Source: Prevotellaceae bacterium (GTDB lineage Bacteria > Bacteroidota > Bacteroidia > Bacteroidales > Paludibacteraceae). From it: a DNA stretch of 40,815 bases. Position numbers and translations under genes: made by a program. The stretch lies in NCBI GenBank assembly GCA_031261165.1, contig JAISJU010000177.1, positions 1 to 40,815 on the forward strand. The letters are read 5' to 3'. The notes under the pieces were generated by a model that did no database searches, was not told the DNA's origin, and saw only the letters and a program-made list of their open reading frames with translations. This document shows positions 7,689 through 14,802 of the stretch, one piece after another. Position 1 is the stretch's first letter. Every line of letters begins with the position of its first letter.

Positions 7689-8693
7689 ATGAAAAAGATT
7701 TTAACAACAGTAATGTTAGGCATTGCCCTCAGCGTGGCAGTGCCGAGTGTAGCAACGGCAGAAACGCAGGTTGAAAAAGCGATGCGCGAACAAGCCGAAT
7801 TGAAAGCCCGACAGGCGGAAGAACGAAAAATTGAAGAGGCAAAATACGACAGTCTGGAACTCGTACGCCAACAGCAACAAGCGGAATATGACGCGCAAAA
7901 CGCAAAAACGCATCGCTACATCTGGCTTATTTGCGGTGTATTTATGGTCGTTTTTGTCGGCTCGTGGGCATACCGGAACAAAAGCACGTTCCTCTCCATT
8001 GTCCGTGTTTTCACCGGCGGGTTTCGTACCGGCGGCGATGTTACCACACTTGAGTCGAAGAAAATTCTCACCGGCGCGCTTTACGCCTACCAGCAAGGCG
8101 CATTCCTCAACACGCTGAAAGCAGACATCGGCAATAAACTCTACACTATTCTGGGCGAATGGTGGGACATCAATGGCAGGGATACTGCCGTTGAAACGCT
8201 TGATTATCTGCGTGATAAAGGTTTTGCCTATTATTTTCCAACGGTTTGGAAAGCAGCGCAAGCCGGTTCCGACGAAGCAATAAAAGCCATTATCATTGAG
8301 GCAATGACCACGCAGGAAGATGCCGAAAAAGCCTACTCGCAAACCTGTAATTTGAAAGAGTCCATCAGTCAACTTAAAGAATTGAAAATCATTAATCACG
8401 CCGATGATATTGAGAAATTAGGCGTTGAAGGTTGGGACGCAGGGCGTTTGATTTTCATTGCCCGCCTTTGCTGCGATGCCAAATACATCACGGAAGATGA
8501 AGCATGGAAATACATTGATGCCGCTTACGCATTGGCGCAACGCAAGTTCAGTTCGTGGGCGGAAATCGCCAACAGTTACATCATCGGGCGTTTCCTCTGG
8601 AACGGCACTGCTGCCAACGATGGTATGGATTCGCTTGCCGAAGATTTGATAAAGAAATCAAACAGTCCCTGGCAACAGGTGGCTTGGAAATAA
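7689..8693 (+). CDS. Membrane-anchored DUF1266 protein
   Basis: The 334-residue product starts with a hydrophobic signal-like segment (about residues 1-24, cleavage plausible after VATA). It continues as a charged coiled coil (residues about 27-75, rich in Gln, Glu and Arg) and then one transmembrane helix (YIWLICGVFMVVFVGSWAY, about 77-95). The C-terminal half matches the DUF1266 pattern: EWWDINGRDTAVETLDYLRD near residue 158, then EGWDAGRLIFIARLCCDAKYI, EAWKYIDAAYALAQRKFSSW and SYIIGRFLWNG. The domain has no known activity. The second ankyrin gene starts 10 bases downstream, so the two are co-transcribed and may be partners. Confidence 0.85.
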   Translation: MKKILTTVMLGIALSVAVPSVATAETQVEKAMREQAELKARQAEERKIEEAKYDSLELVRQQQQAEYDAQNAKTHRYIWLICGVFMVVFVGSWAYRNKSTFLSIVRVFTGGFRTGGDVTTLESKKILTGALYAYQQGAFLNTLKADIGNKLYTILGEWWDINGRDTAVETLDYLRDKGFAYYFPTVWKAAQAGSDEAIKAIIIEAMTTQEDAEKAYSQTCNLKESISQLKELKIINHADDIEKLGVEGWDAGRLIFIARLCCDAKYITEDEAWKYIDAAYALAQRKFSSWAEIANSYIIGRFLWNGTAANDGMDSLAEDLIKKSNSPWQQVAWK

Positions 8694-8703
8694 TCAAAAC
8701 AGT

Positions 8704-10293
8704 ATGCAAACCTACGAAATCAAAAGAATGTACGAACAAAATGACCCGAAAGAGGACATTTTGAACGCCTGCCAAACCGCCCTTGCCGAAAACGGCAACG
8801 ATTACGGCGTAGAACTGATTACGCTTGCGGCAAACTTTGCCGATGTCCGCGCCCTGCGCTTGCTTGTGGAGGCAGGCATTGACCCGCTACTACAAGACGA
8901 ATACAAACATACGCTCTTGCACATTGTGGCAAAGTTAGACGAGGCGCGGTATCACCTGCCGAGCGACGAAGACATAAAAGCAAGTGTAGCATTTTTGCTC
9001 GAACAGCGCGTCAGCGTGTTGCGCAAAGACGACAACCGCTATATGTGCTGTTATCACTACGCGGCAGAAACAGGCAATTATCCATTTATTGCTACGTTGG
9101 CAGAACACGGTGCCAAACTCACAATGACCGACCGCGATGGAAACACAGCCATTCACATTGCTGCTGATTATGTGAAGCATCCGATAAGCAGTCTTCAATA
9201 TACCGAAGACAGAGTTAGAAAAGCCGGTGAAGAGTTGGTAAAAGCGGCAAATTTGGGTGAGTCGTGGATAAAATCTGCCCAAAAAAGAGTGCAGGAATGC
9301 AATGAAGAATTGCAGGCAATTCACAAAAAAATAGAATATTATTTCCTGACAGTCAAAACATTGGTAGAAAGCGGCGTGGATAAAGACGAGAAAAACCAGT
9401 ACGGGCGCACGGCGTTGGAAAATGCCGTTGAGTCCGGTGCCAAGAAAATGGCTGCTTACCTCAATGGCGAAGACGTGGAAAGTGGCAACGCCGCAATCGG
9501 CGGTATGAACTTGCACCAAGCCGTTATCAAAGACGATTTGGAGGCAATCGCCGCCCTGCTGAAAAACGGTGCCGACCCCAACGCCCTGCTTGACGGCGAG
9601 CCGACTGACGACAGCCGCAATTACCTCGGCTGCACGCCGCTTGCAGTGGCTTGCGATTGTATCAGCGTGGAGGCGGTAAAACTGCTTTTGCAAAACGGCG
9701 CAACGCCCGGCTACAAAAACAGCGAAGGTAAAGCCCCCATCACGTGGCTGTTGAGTACGCGCGGGTGCAAGGTGTCAATGCAAACCGTACAAAAGGAAAA
9801 ACGTGTGGAACAAATCATCAAAGCCTTTATTGATGCGGGTTACAACATCAACGACACCGTCAATGACGATGCCGACACGCTCGTTATCTACGCGCTGAAA
9901 TATGCGGCAGAAACCCATTTGTATCACTTCGACCTCGAAGTAGTTGCCAATGAAGAAGCGATGTGCTACCGCGCCGATTTCAACCTGAGCAACCACGCGG
10001 GACAAACTCCGCTGATGCTCGCCTGCACGAAAGACCGGGAGGAAATAGAAAACACCCTGTTGAGTATCCTCGAAGCAGGCGTAGAAGTCAATGCCCGCGA
10101 CACGGAGGGCAACACGGCGTTGCATTATACTTTCAAAAACCGTTCAAAAAACACCACCAAAGCCTTTTGCGAATTGCTCTTGGATTTTGATGCCGATGCC
10201 GCCGTAGCCAACAACAAAGGCGAAACGGCTATGGATATGGCAGTGGCTACCGAAAATGAGCCGCTGGTGAAATTGTTGTTGAGCAAGATGTAG
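8704..10293 (+). CDS. Ankyrin-repeat protein (second of two)
   Basis: The 529-residue product is built of ankyrin repeats: residues about 50-170 (HTLLHIVAKLDEA, YMCCYHYAAETGNY, NTAIHIAADYV), a helical insert about 170-225, then further repeats (RTALENAVESGAK, MNLHQAVIKDDLE, CTPLAVACDCISV, QTPLMLACTKDRE, NTALHYTFKNRSK, ETAMDMAVATENE). There is no signal peptide, so it is probably cytosolic. It lies 10 bases behind the membrane-anchored DUF1266 gene and likely binds its cytoplasmic part or another product of the block. It ends in TAG, which shows that TAG is an ordinary stop codon in this genome. It closes the LemA-to-ankyrin block. Confidence 0.88.
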   Translation: MQTYEIKRMYEQNDPKEDILNACQTALAENGNDYGVELITLAANFADVRALRLLVEAGIDPLLQDEYKHTLLHIVAKLDEARYHLPSDEDIKASVAFLLEQRVSVLRKDDNRYMCCYHYAAETGNYPFIATLAEHGAKLTMTDRDGNTAIHIAADYVKHPISSLQYTEDRVRKAGEELVKAANLGESWIKSAQKRVQECNEELQAIHKKIEYYFLTVKTLVESGVDKDEKNQYGRTALENAVESGAKKMAAYLNGEDVESGNAAIGGMNLHQAVIKDDLEAIAALLKNGADPNALLDGEPTDDSRNYLGCTPLAVACDCISVEAVKLLLQNGATPGYKNSEGKAPITWLLSTRGCKVSMQTVQKEKRVEQIIKAFIDAGYNINDTVNDDADTLVIYALKYAAETHLYHFDLEVVANEEAMCYRADFNLSNHAGQTPLMLACTKDREEIENTLLSILEAGVEVNARDTEGNTALHYTFKNRSKNTTKAFCELLLDFDADAAVANNKGETAMDMAVATENEPLVKLLLSKM

Positions 10294-10346
10294 GAAAGAG
10301 AGAATACAAAAAAACACCACATCTTTAAATTTTCTATCAAAAAAAT

Positions 10347-10377
10347 TTGCACAAACAATAAAATATCCATACTTTTG
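10347..10377 (+). promoter_or_regulatory. Bacteroidetes promoter (TTG, 20 bp, TACTTTTG)
   Basis: TTG at 10347-10349 and the -7 box TACTTTTG at 10370-10377 are spaced 20 bp apart. They predict transcription starting near 10384 and a leader of about 80 bases before the T9SS cargo gene. Confidence 0.6.
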
Positions 10378-10465
10378 ACCGTGAAAAAAAGAAGGTATCC
10401 GCCTTGCACCAGACAGGGCAGTCCTTTTACTTTGGATTTTTATAACCTTTTTAATTTATTATAAT

Positions 10466-11482
10466 ATGAAAAAGTACAACTTTTTACCGGACAGCAACCG
10501 CGTTAAGCATAGTCCCGCCGCTGCAACGAACAACGTAGGGGTGCGCTTAATCGCGCCCCTGCTCGCCACCATTGCCTGCCTTCTGGCAATCGGAAACGCC
10601 AACGCCGCTGATTTGATTGCCATTCAGCACACATACTACACAGAGTACAATATGTCGATTCATTCCTTCTACGGCGACATTGCAGGGCAACCCACAGGGC
10701 AAACAGGCGAACAGAAATTCAGTTATTCCGTTAGGCGCGAAGAATACACCCCACCATTATATGGGGAAATTTTAAATACAAATAACTATGTGCCTAATAA
10801 TTCCGAAGGACAAATGCCGCAGGACTGGAACAATCCGGCGACACTTCAAAATGTGGGCTGGTATTACGGCGGCGCAGAAAATTTTGGGTTTCAAATGCCT
10901 GTTGACTGGACAAAGATTTTGGATATTGCCAACAACACGCAGATTTGCGCGGGCGGTACGCTGGCAATTACCGACAGCGTAACGGGAACTGTGCTTGCCA
11001 CCTACGCAGGCACTGACGCAAACGGACAAAGTATTTTGAATATTGACAGCGTAGCGTATTTGCAGTTTCTGGAAAACAGCAAAACCGTTACACATTCGGA
11101 AGAATACATTGGTATCAGGTACGAGTATCAATATATTGGCGGGAAATTGACAAGAATAGAGATTGAACAGTGGAGTATTACAGATTCTACGATTTATAAT
11201 TTGTCGGTAAATAAGTCGGTGGGAGTGGAAATACCTACGGGCATTGCAGCCGCCGCAAGCGGAAAATTGCAGATTTACATTTCGGGCGACGAGTTGCACG
11301 TAGAAATTCCATTTTTTGAAAAAATGGAATTTCTGAACGACTTGCGAATTTACGATATTGCAGGGCGTTCCGCAGGGGCGTATTGCATACGCCCGAATGA
11401 AACAATCAATGTTTCCAATTTGTCAAGCGGCGTTTACATTGTAAAAATTGGAAATAAATCAGCGAAATTTGCGAAGAAATAA
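10466..11482 (+). CDS. T9SS-secreted protein with type A sorting domain, carrying two in-frame palindromes
   Basis: The 338-residue product ends in a typical type A T9SS sorting domain (residues about 265-338: IYISGDELHVEI, LNDLRIYDIAGR, NVSNLSSGVYIVKIGNKSAKF), so it is probably exported across the outer membrane. The N-terminal export signal is unusually long: the hydrophobic stretch (LIAPLLATIACLLAIGNANA) only begins near residue 28, with cleavage probable around residue 47. Two GC-rich palindromes lie in frame in the gene: 10537-10560, just before the hydrophobic core, and 11376-11394, inside the sorting domain, where it encodes the odd insert SAGAYCIRPNE after IAGR. The mature region has no recognised domain. 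The gene is monocistronic. Confidence 0.85.
   Translation: MKKYNFLPDSNRVKHSPAAATNNVGVRLIAPLLATIACLLAIGNANAADLIAIQHTYYTEYNMSIHSFYGDIAGQPTGQTGEQKFSYSVRREEYTPPLYGEILNTNNYVPNNSEGQMPQDWNNPATLQNVGWYYGGAENFGFQMPVDWTKILDIANNTQICAGGTLAITDSVTGTVLATYAGTDANGQSILNIDSVAYLQFLENSKTVTHSEEYIGIRYEYQYIGGKLTRIEIEQWSITDSTIYNLSVNKSVGVEIPTGIAAAASGKLQIYISGDELHVEIPFFEKMEFLNDLRIYDIAGRSAGAYCIRPNETINVSNLSSGVYIVKIGNKSAKFAKK
10535..10562. repeat. GC-rich palindrome inside the T9SS cargo gene (copy a)
   Basis: AGGGGTGCG (10537-10545) pairs with CGCGCCCCT (10552-10560) around loop CTTAAT, with one G-T wobble. It lies within codons of the export-signal region without breaking the frame. Confidence 0.6.
11375..11395. repeat. 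GC-rich palindrome inside the T9SS cargo gene (copy b)
   Basis: GGGCGTAT (11376-11383) pairs perfectly with ATACGCCC (11387-11394) around TGC. It lies in frame in the sorting-domain coding region. Confidence 0.65.
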
Positions 11483-11523
11483 AAATCAACGGAATTTTAA
11501 GGATTTCAAAGCCCCTCGCCGGT

Positions 11524-11754
11524 GCGGATTTGTAATTACGAGTGTTCGGAAAATTATTTTTAGGCACAGAGTGCCGTAAATATTTGTAGTAAATGATAAA
11601 ATGATTAGTCTATTAAGGTGCAGCGCACCGTAATATTGAAACTGATTACGGTGAGCTGCACCTCTGACAAAAAATTAAAACTATTATGCTACAAATATTT
11701 GCGGCACTCTGTGCCTAAAAATAATCTTCCGAACACTCCTAATTACAAATCCGC
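11524..11754. mobile_element. 231-bp foldback (MITE-like) element with nested palindrome
   Basis: The arms 11524-11590 and 11688-11754 are inverted copies matching at 63 of 67 positions. Each starts GCGGATTTGTAATTA and contains GGCACAGAGTGCC. Between them is a second inverted pair, 11616-11634 and 11645-11663 (19 bases, one mismatch). There is no ORF inside, and no target-site duplication is obvious. The stretch 11483-11900 holds this element and a hairpin, with no gene. Confidence 0.8.
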
Positions 11755-11763
11755 GTTGGCGGG

Positions 11764-11885
11764 ATAAATAAATAAATGAATAATTGAATAATTGAATAAT
11801 TGAATAAATGAATGGCTGATGCAACAAATTAAAATTGCGTCAGCCATTCATTTATTCATTTATTCAATTATTCATTTATTTATGC
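11764..11885. terminator. Long bidirectional hairpin between convergent genes
   Basis: The core stem is TGAATAAATGAATGGCTGATGCA (written in parts: 11801-11823) pairing with 11836-11858, 22 of 23 bases. It is extended by tandem GAATAATT/GAATAAAT units on both sides. It separates the plus-strand T9SS cargo gene from the minus-strand phosphate transporter and probably ends both transcripts. Confidence 0.65.
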
Positions 11886-11900
11886 GTAATTCGCATTATC

Positions 11901-12914
11901 TTACAAAATAAAACTAACCAAACAATAATATCCCGCCGCCAGCAGCGCACTGACAGGAATGGTAAGCACCCACGCCCAAACCAAATTAAGCGTTACGCCC
12001 CAGCGAACGGCGGACAGACGTTTCACCGCGCCAACCCCGACAATCGCGCCGGTAATGGTATGCGTGGTGCTGACAGGTATCCGCAGAAGTTCCGTTAAAA
12101 ACAGCGTTATCGCGCCTGCCGTTTCGGCTACAACGCCTTCGAGGGGCGTTACTTTGGTGATGCGCGACCCCATCGTTTTGATGATGCGCCAACCGCCGGA
12201 CAGCGTACCGAGCGCAATTACCGAGAAACAGCAAAGCGGCACCCACGTGGGAATCTCCGTAATATTCTGAATGCTGCCGTGCGCAAACAACGCTGCGGCA
12301 ATGATGCCCATCACTTTTTGCGAGTCGTTCATACCGTGTCCGAGGCTGAACAAGCCTGACGACACAAGTTGCAGGCGTTTAAACCATTTGTTGCACTTGT
12401 GCGGGTTGGCTTTTCGGCAAATCCAGAACACAAGAGTCGTCAGCCCTATCGCAATAACCATACCAATGAGCGGCGCAAGAACGATAAACGATGCAATTTC
12501 AATAACTCCTTTTGCGCCAAACCAGCGGATAGCGTCCATATTAAAAAACGTTCCCGTAAGTGCCGCGCCCGCAAAACCGCCAATGAGCGTATGCGAAGAC
12601 GAAGACGGAATGCCAAACCACCACGTCAGCAAGTTCCACGAAATGGCAGCCAATAACCCCGAAAGGATAACCGGCAAGGTTATAAATTGCTCAAGAACCA
12701 CTTTCGACACCGTGTTGGCAATGCCAAATTCCCCGATGACGTATTTGGAAATGAAGAACGCAATAAAATTGAATGCGGCTGCCCACATCACTGCCCAAAA
12801 CGGCGTCAGCACTTTGGTGGAAACTATTGTCGCTATCGAATTTGCGGCATCGTGAAAACCGTTTATATAGTCAAAAACGAGGGCGAGAAGTATAACGATA
12901 ATGAGTAAAGTCAT
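11901..12914 (-). CDS. pit: PiT-family inorganic phosphate transporter
   Basis: The 337-residue polytopic membrane protein carries both copies of the PiT signature. The N-terminal copy has NGFHDAANSIATIVSTKVL (about residues 19-37) and FGIPSSSSHTLIGGFAGAAL. The C-terminal copy has SLGHGMNDSQKVMGIIAAAL and LRIPVSTTHTITGAIVGVG. These families import phosphate by proton or sodium symport as low-affinity, constitutive carriers, sometimes as metal-phosphate. Length is normal for the short bacterial form. It starts four bases downstream of the PhoU-like gene, the standard arrangement for a Pit accessory pair, and shares its promoter at 13600. Confidence 0.95.
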   Translation of the reverse strand: MTLLIIVILLALVFDYINGFHDAANSIATIVSTKVLTPFWAVMWAAAFNFIAFFISKYVIGEFGIANTVSKVVLEQFITLPVILSGLLAAISWNLLTWWFGIPSSSSHTLIGGFAGAALTGTFFNMDAIRWFGAKGVIEIASFIVLAPLIGMVIAIGLTTLVFWICRKANPHKCNKWFKRLQLVSSGLFSLGHGMNDSQKVMGIIAAALFAHGSIQNITEIPTWVPLCCFSVIALGTLSGGWRIIKTMGSRITKVTPLEGVVAETAGAITLFLTELLRIPVSTTHTITGAIVGVGAVKRLSAVRWGVTLNLVWAWVLTIPVSALLAAGYYCLVSFIL

Positions 12915-12918
12915 TTTT

Positions 12919-13569
12919 TTATGCGTATTTTACGATAATTGTTTTGATGATTTTTCCCACGCTGTCGGCTCTGTCGGTAGCGCGTTCTATTTCTTGCATT
13001 ATTTCTTTGATTTTGATGAGTTCAATAGCATTCTTTTCTTGCTCAAAAATATCGGTAATGAAGTGTTCGTAGATGTCGTCTGCCTGGTTTTCAAGTCGAT
13101 GCAACTCTTTGCAGATGTTTTTTGCCGCTTTCGGATTTTTCTTCATTGTAGCAAGTTCTTCGGCGGCTTTTTGAATGAGTTTGCAGCCCTCTTTGAGGAT
13201 TTCTGCCAGTTTCACCGACTGTTCGGGCAGTTTTTCGGGCTGATACATAATCACTCGTTTGGCTGCGCTGTTCATATTGTCCAGCACATTGTCGAGTTGT
13301 TCGCCCAAAGCGTTGAGGTCTTCGCGGTCGAACGGCGTGATGAAGGTGTTGTTCAACTCGTCAAAAAGGTGCGCGAGAATGCCGTCGCCTTTGGTTTCCA
13401 AAGCCTTTATCTGCTTATACACAGCCTTTCGCGCTTCTTTGTCCTGCGTGCGGGTGAGTTCAATAAACAAGTCCGAACAAGCCAAAATATTTTCGGACAT
13501 TTCCCATAAAATGGGATAAAATTTATCTCCTTTCGGAATAAATTTGTTGAAAATAGCATTTAATTTCAT
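12919..13569 (-). CDS. PhoU-like Pit accessory protein (DUF47)
   Basis: From the ATG at 13569 the product has 216 residues of all-helical DUF47/PhoU-like fold. Recognisable segments are FYPILWEMSENILACSDLFIEL, KALETKGDGILAHLFDELNNTF, ITPFDREDLNALGEQLDNVLD and LHRLENQADDIYEHFITDIF. The acidic E-x-x-A/G-D-x-I motifs bind metal ions in relatives. These proteins are thought to control or assist the adjoining Pit transporter. A frame opens upstream at 13602, but that Met overlaps the -7 box at 13600-13607, so 13569 is preferred. It is the first gene of the phosphate operon and is divergent from terC. Confidence 0.93.
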   Translation of the reverse strand: MKLNAIFNKFIPKGDKFYPILWEMSENILACSDLFIELTRTQDKEARKAVYKQIKALETKGDGILAHLFDELNNTFITPFDREDLNALGEQLDNVLDNMNSAAKRVIMYQPEKLPEQSVKLAEILKEGCKLIQKAAEELATMKKNPKAAKNICKELHRLENQADDIYEHFITDIFEQEKNAIELIKIKEIMQEIERATDRADSVGKIIKTIIVKYA

Positions 13570-13599
13570 AACCAAAGTTTTTTCTTGATTTTTGCAGGG

Positions 13600-13607
13600 C
13601 AAAGGTA
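13600..13607 (-). promoter_or_regulatory. Bacteroidetes -7 box for the phosphate operon
   Basis: On the minus strand this reads TACCTTTG, an exact TAnnTTTG match, 31 bases upstream of the ATG at 13569. It settles the start codon of the PhoU-like gene. Confidence 0.6.
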
Positions 13608-13671
13608 AAACAAATTTCCCTGTTAAAAAACATTTTTGAAATAAATTCTTCGCATTTTTGTAATTATTTTT

Positions 13672-13702
13672 TTGAAACGAGTTTATTTTTTTCGTACATT
13701 TG
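13672..13702 (+). promoter_or_regulatory. Bacteroidetes promoter for terC (TTG, 20 bp, TACATTTG)
   Basis: TTG at 13672-13674 and TACATTTG at 13695-13702, spacer 20 bp. It lies 24 bases before the ATG at 13726, so a TTG start at 13672 is excluded. It is back to back with the phosphate operon promoter. Confidence 0.7.
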
Positions 13703-13725
13703 CGCCCAAATTAATACTTAACATT

Positions 13726-14697
13726 ATGGAAGAAAGCCCTGTTTACTGGATTGGATTTTTAATTTTTGTGTTCATTATGTTGATGCTCGATTTGGGCGTT
13801 TTTCATAAAAAAGACGAGGCAATGCGTGTGAAACCCGCACTTCTTTGGAGTGCTTTTTGGATTTCGCTCGCCTTATTATTTAATGTCGGCGTGTATTTTG
13901 CCATCGACCATCAAAAAGCGGTGGAATTTTTTACGGCGTATGTGCTCGAAAAATCGTTGAGCGTGGATAATCTTTTTGTGTTCATTATGATTTTCGGCTA
14001 CTTCAATATCGCGCCGCGCTATCAGCACAAAATCCTGTTTTGGGGCATTTTCGGTGCGCTCATTATGCGGGCAGTTTTCATTTTTGCGGGCGTGGCACTT
14101 ATCACCAAGTTTGCGTGGATAATGTATATTTTCGGCGCATTCCTTATCTACACGGGCGTTAAAATGCTGTTTGAAAAGGAAGACGACAACAATTTCAATC
14201 CCGACAACAACATTGTTATCCGTCTTTTCAAAAAGATTATGCCGGTTACGGACGACAATCCCCAAGCGCACTTTTTTCTCCGTAGAGATGGGAAACTTTA
14301 TGCCACAACGTTTTTCATTACATTGCTGTTTATCGAAGTTTCCGACCTGATTTTTGCGGTTGATTCCATTCCGGCGGTGCTGTCCGTGTCCAAAGATACG
14401 TTCATAGTCTTCACTTCCAACATTTTTGCCATAATGGGTTTGCGCTCGCTCTATTTTGCGTTGAGCGGGATAATGAAGTACTTTCATTACCTCAAATATG
14501 CCTTGGCGGGCATTTTATCCTTTATCGGCATCAAGATGTGCGTTAATGAATTAGCAGATGAATTGGGCTGGCATTTCCATATTTCAAACTATGCTTCTTT
14601 GGGGGTTATTGTTCTGCTGCTGACCGTTTCGATAATCTTTTCCATTATCCGCAAGCGAAAAATTGAGGAAATGGCAAATGAGAAAATCAATGGTTGA
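13726..14697 (+). CDS. terC: TerC-family integral membrane protein
   Basis: From the ATG at 13726 the product has 323 residues with eight or nine hydrophobic segments. The family signatures are visible: EKSLSVDNLFVFIMIFGYF near residues 75-93, and LLFIEVSDLIFAVDSIPAVL, SKDTFIVFTSNIFAIMGLRS in the second half. The acidic residues in the membrane motifs (Glu and Asp in EKSLSVDN and VSDLIFAVDS) are thought to bind metal ions. Members (Alx/TerC/YkoY) are linked to manganese export, supplying metal to exported enzymes, and tellurite resistance. The gene has its own promoter and is followed by a strong foldback. Context does not indicate a tellurite operon, so a metal-homeostasis role is more likely. 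Confidence 0.93.
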   Translation: MEESPVYWIGFLIFVFIMLMLDLGVFHKKDEAMRVKPALLWSAFWISLALLFNVGVYFAIDHQKAVEFFTAYVLEKSLSVDNLFVFIMIFGYFNIAPRYQHKILFWGIFGALIMRAVFIFAGVALITKFAWIMYIFGAFLIYTGVKMLFEKEDDNNFNPDNNIVIRLFKKIMPVTDDNPQAHFFLRRDGKLYATTFFITLLFIEVSDLIFAVDSIPAVLSVSKDTFIVFTSNIFAIMGLRSLYFALSGIMKYFHYLKYALAGILSFIGIKMCVNELADELGWHFHISNYASLGVIVLLLTVSIIFSIIRKRKIEEMANEKING

Positions 14698-14702
14698 GGA
14701 AG

Positions 14703-14801
14703 CGCAAATGACGCAAAAAACGCAAATTTTCGCAAAGCATATTTTATTGATTATCGGTAAAATATATTTTGCGAAAATTTGCGTTTTTTGCGTCATTTGC
14801 G
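14703..14801. repeat. Foldback element, 'CGCAAAT' family (copy 2), between convergent genes
   Basis: Arms of 44 bases (14703-14746 and 14758-14801) match at 42 of 44 positions around an 11-base loop. The arms start CGCAAATGACGCAAAAAACG. It separates terC from the convergent MalY-like gene and could terminate both strands. It shares the CGCAAATGACGCAAA start with the element at 39606. Confidence 0.8.
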
Positions 14802-14802
14802 G

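Noticed and set aside
11761-11885. CRISPR-like array of GAATAATT units
   Set aside because: The units are simple AT-rich tandem repeats within one long hairpin, without spacers or cas genes.
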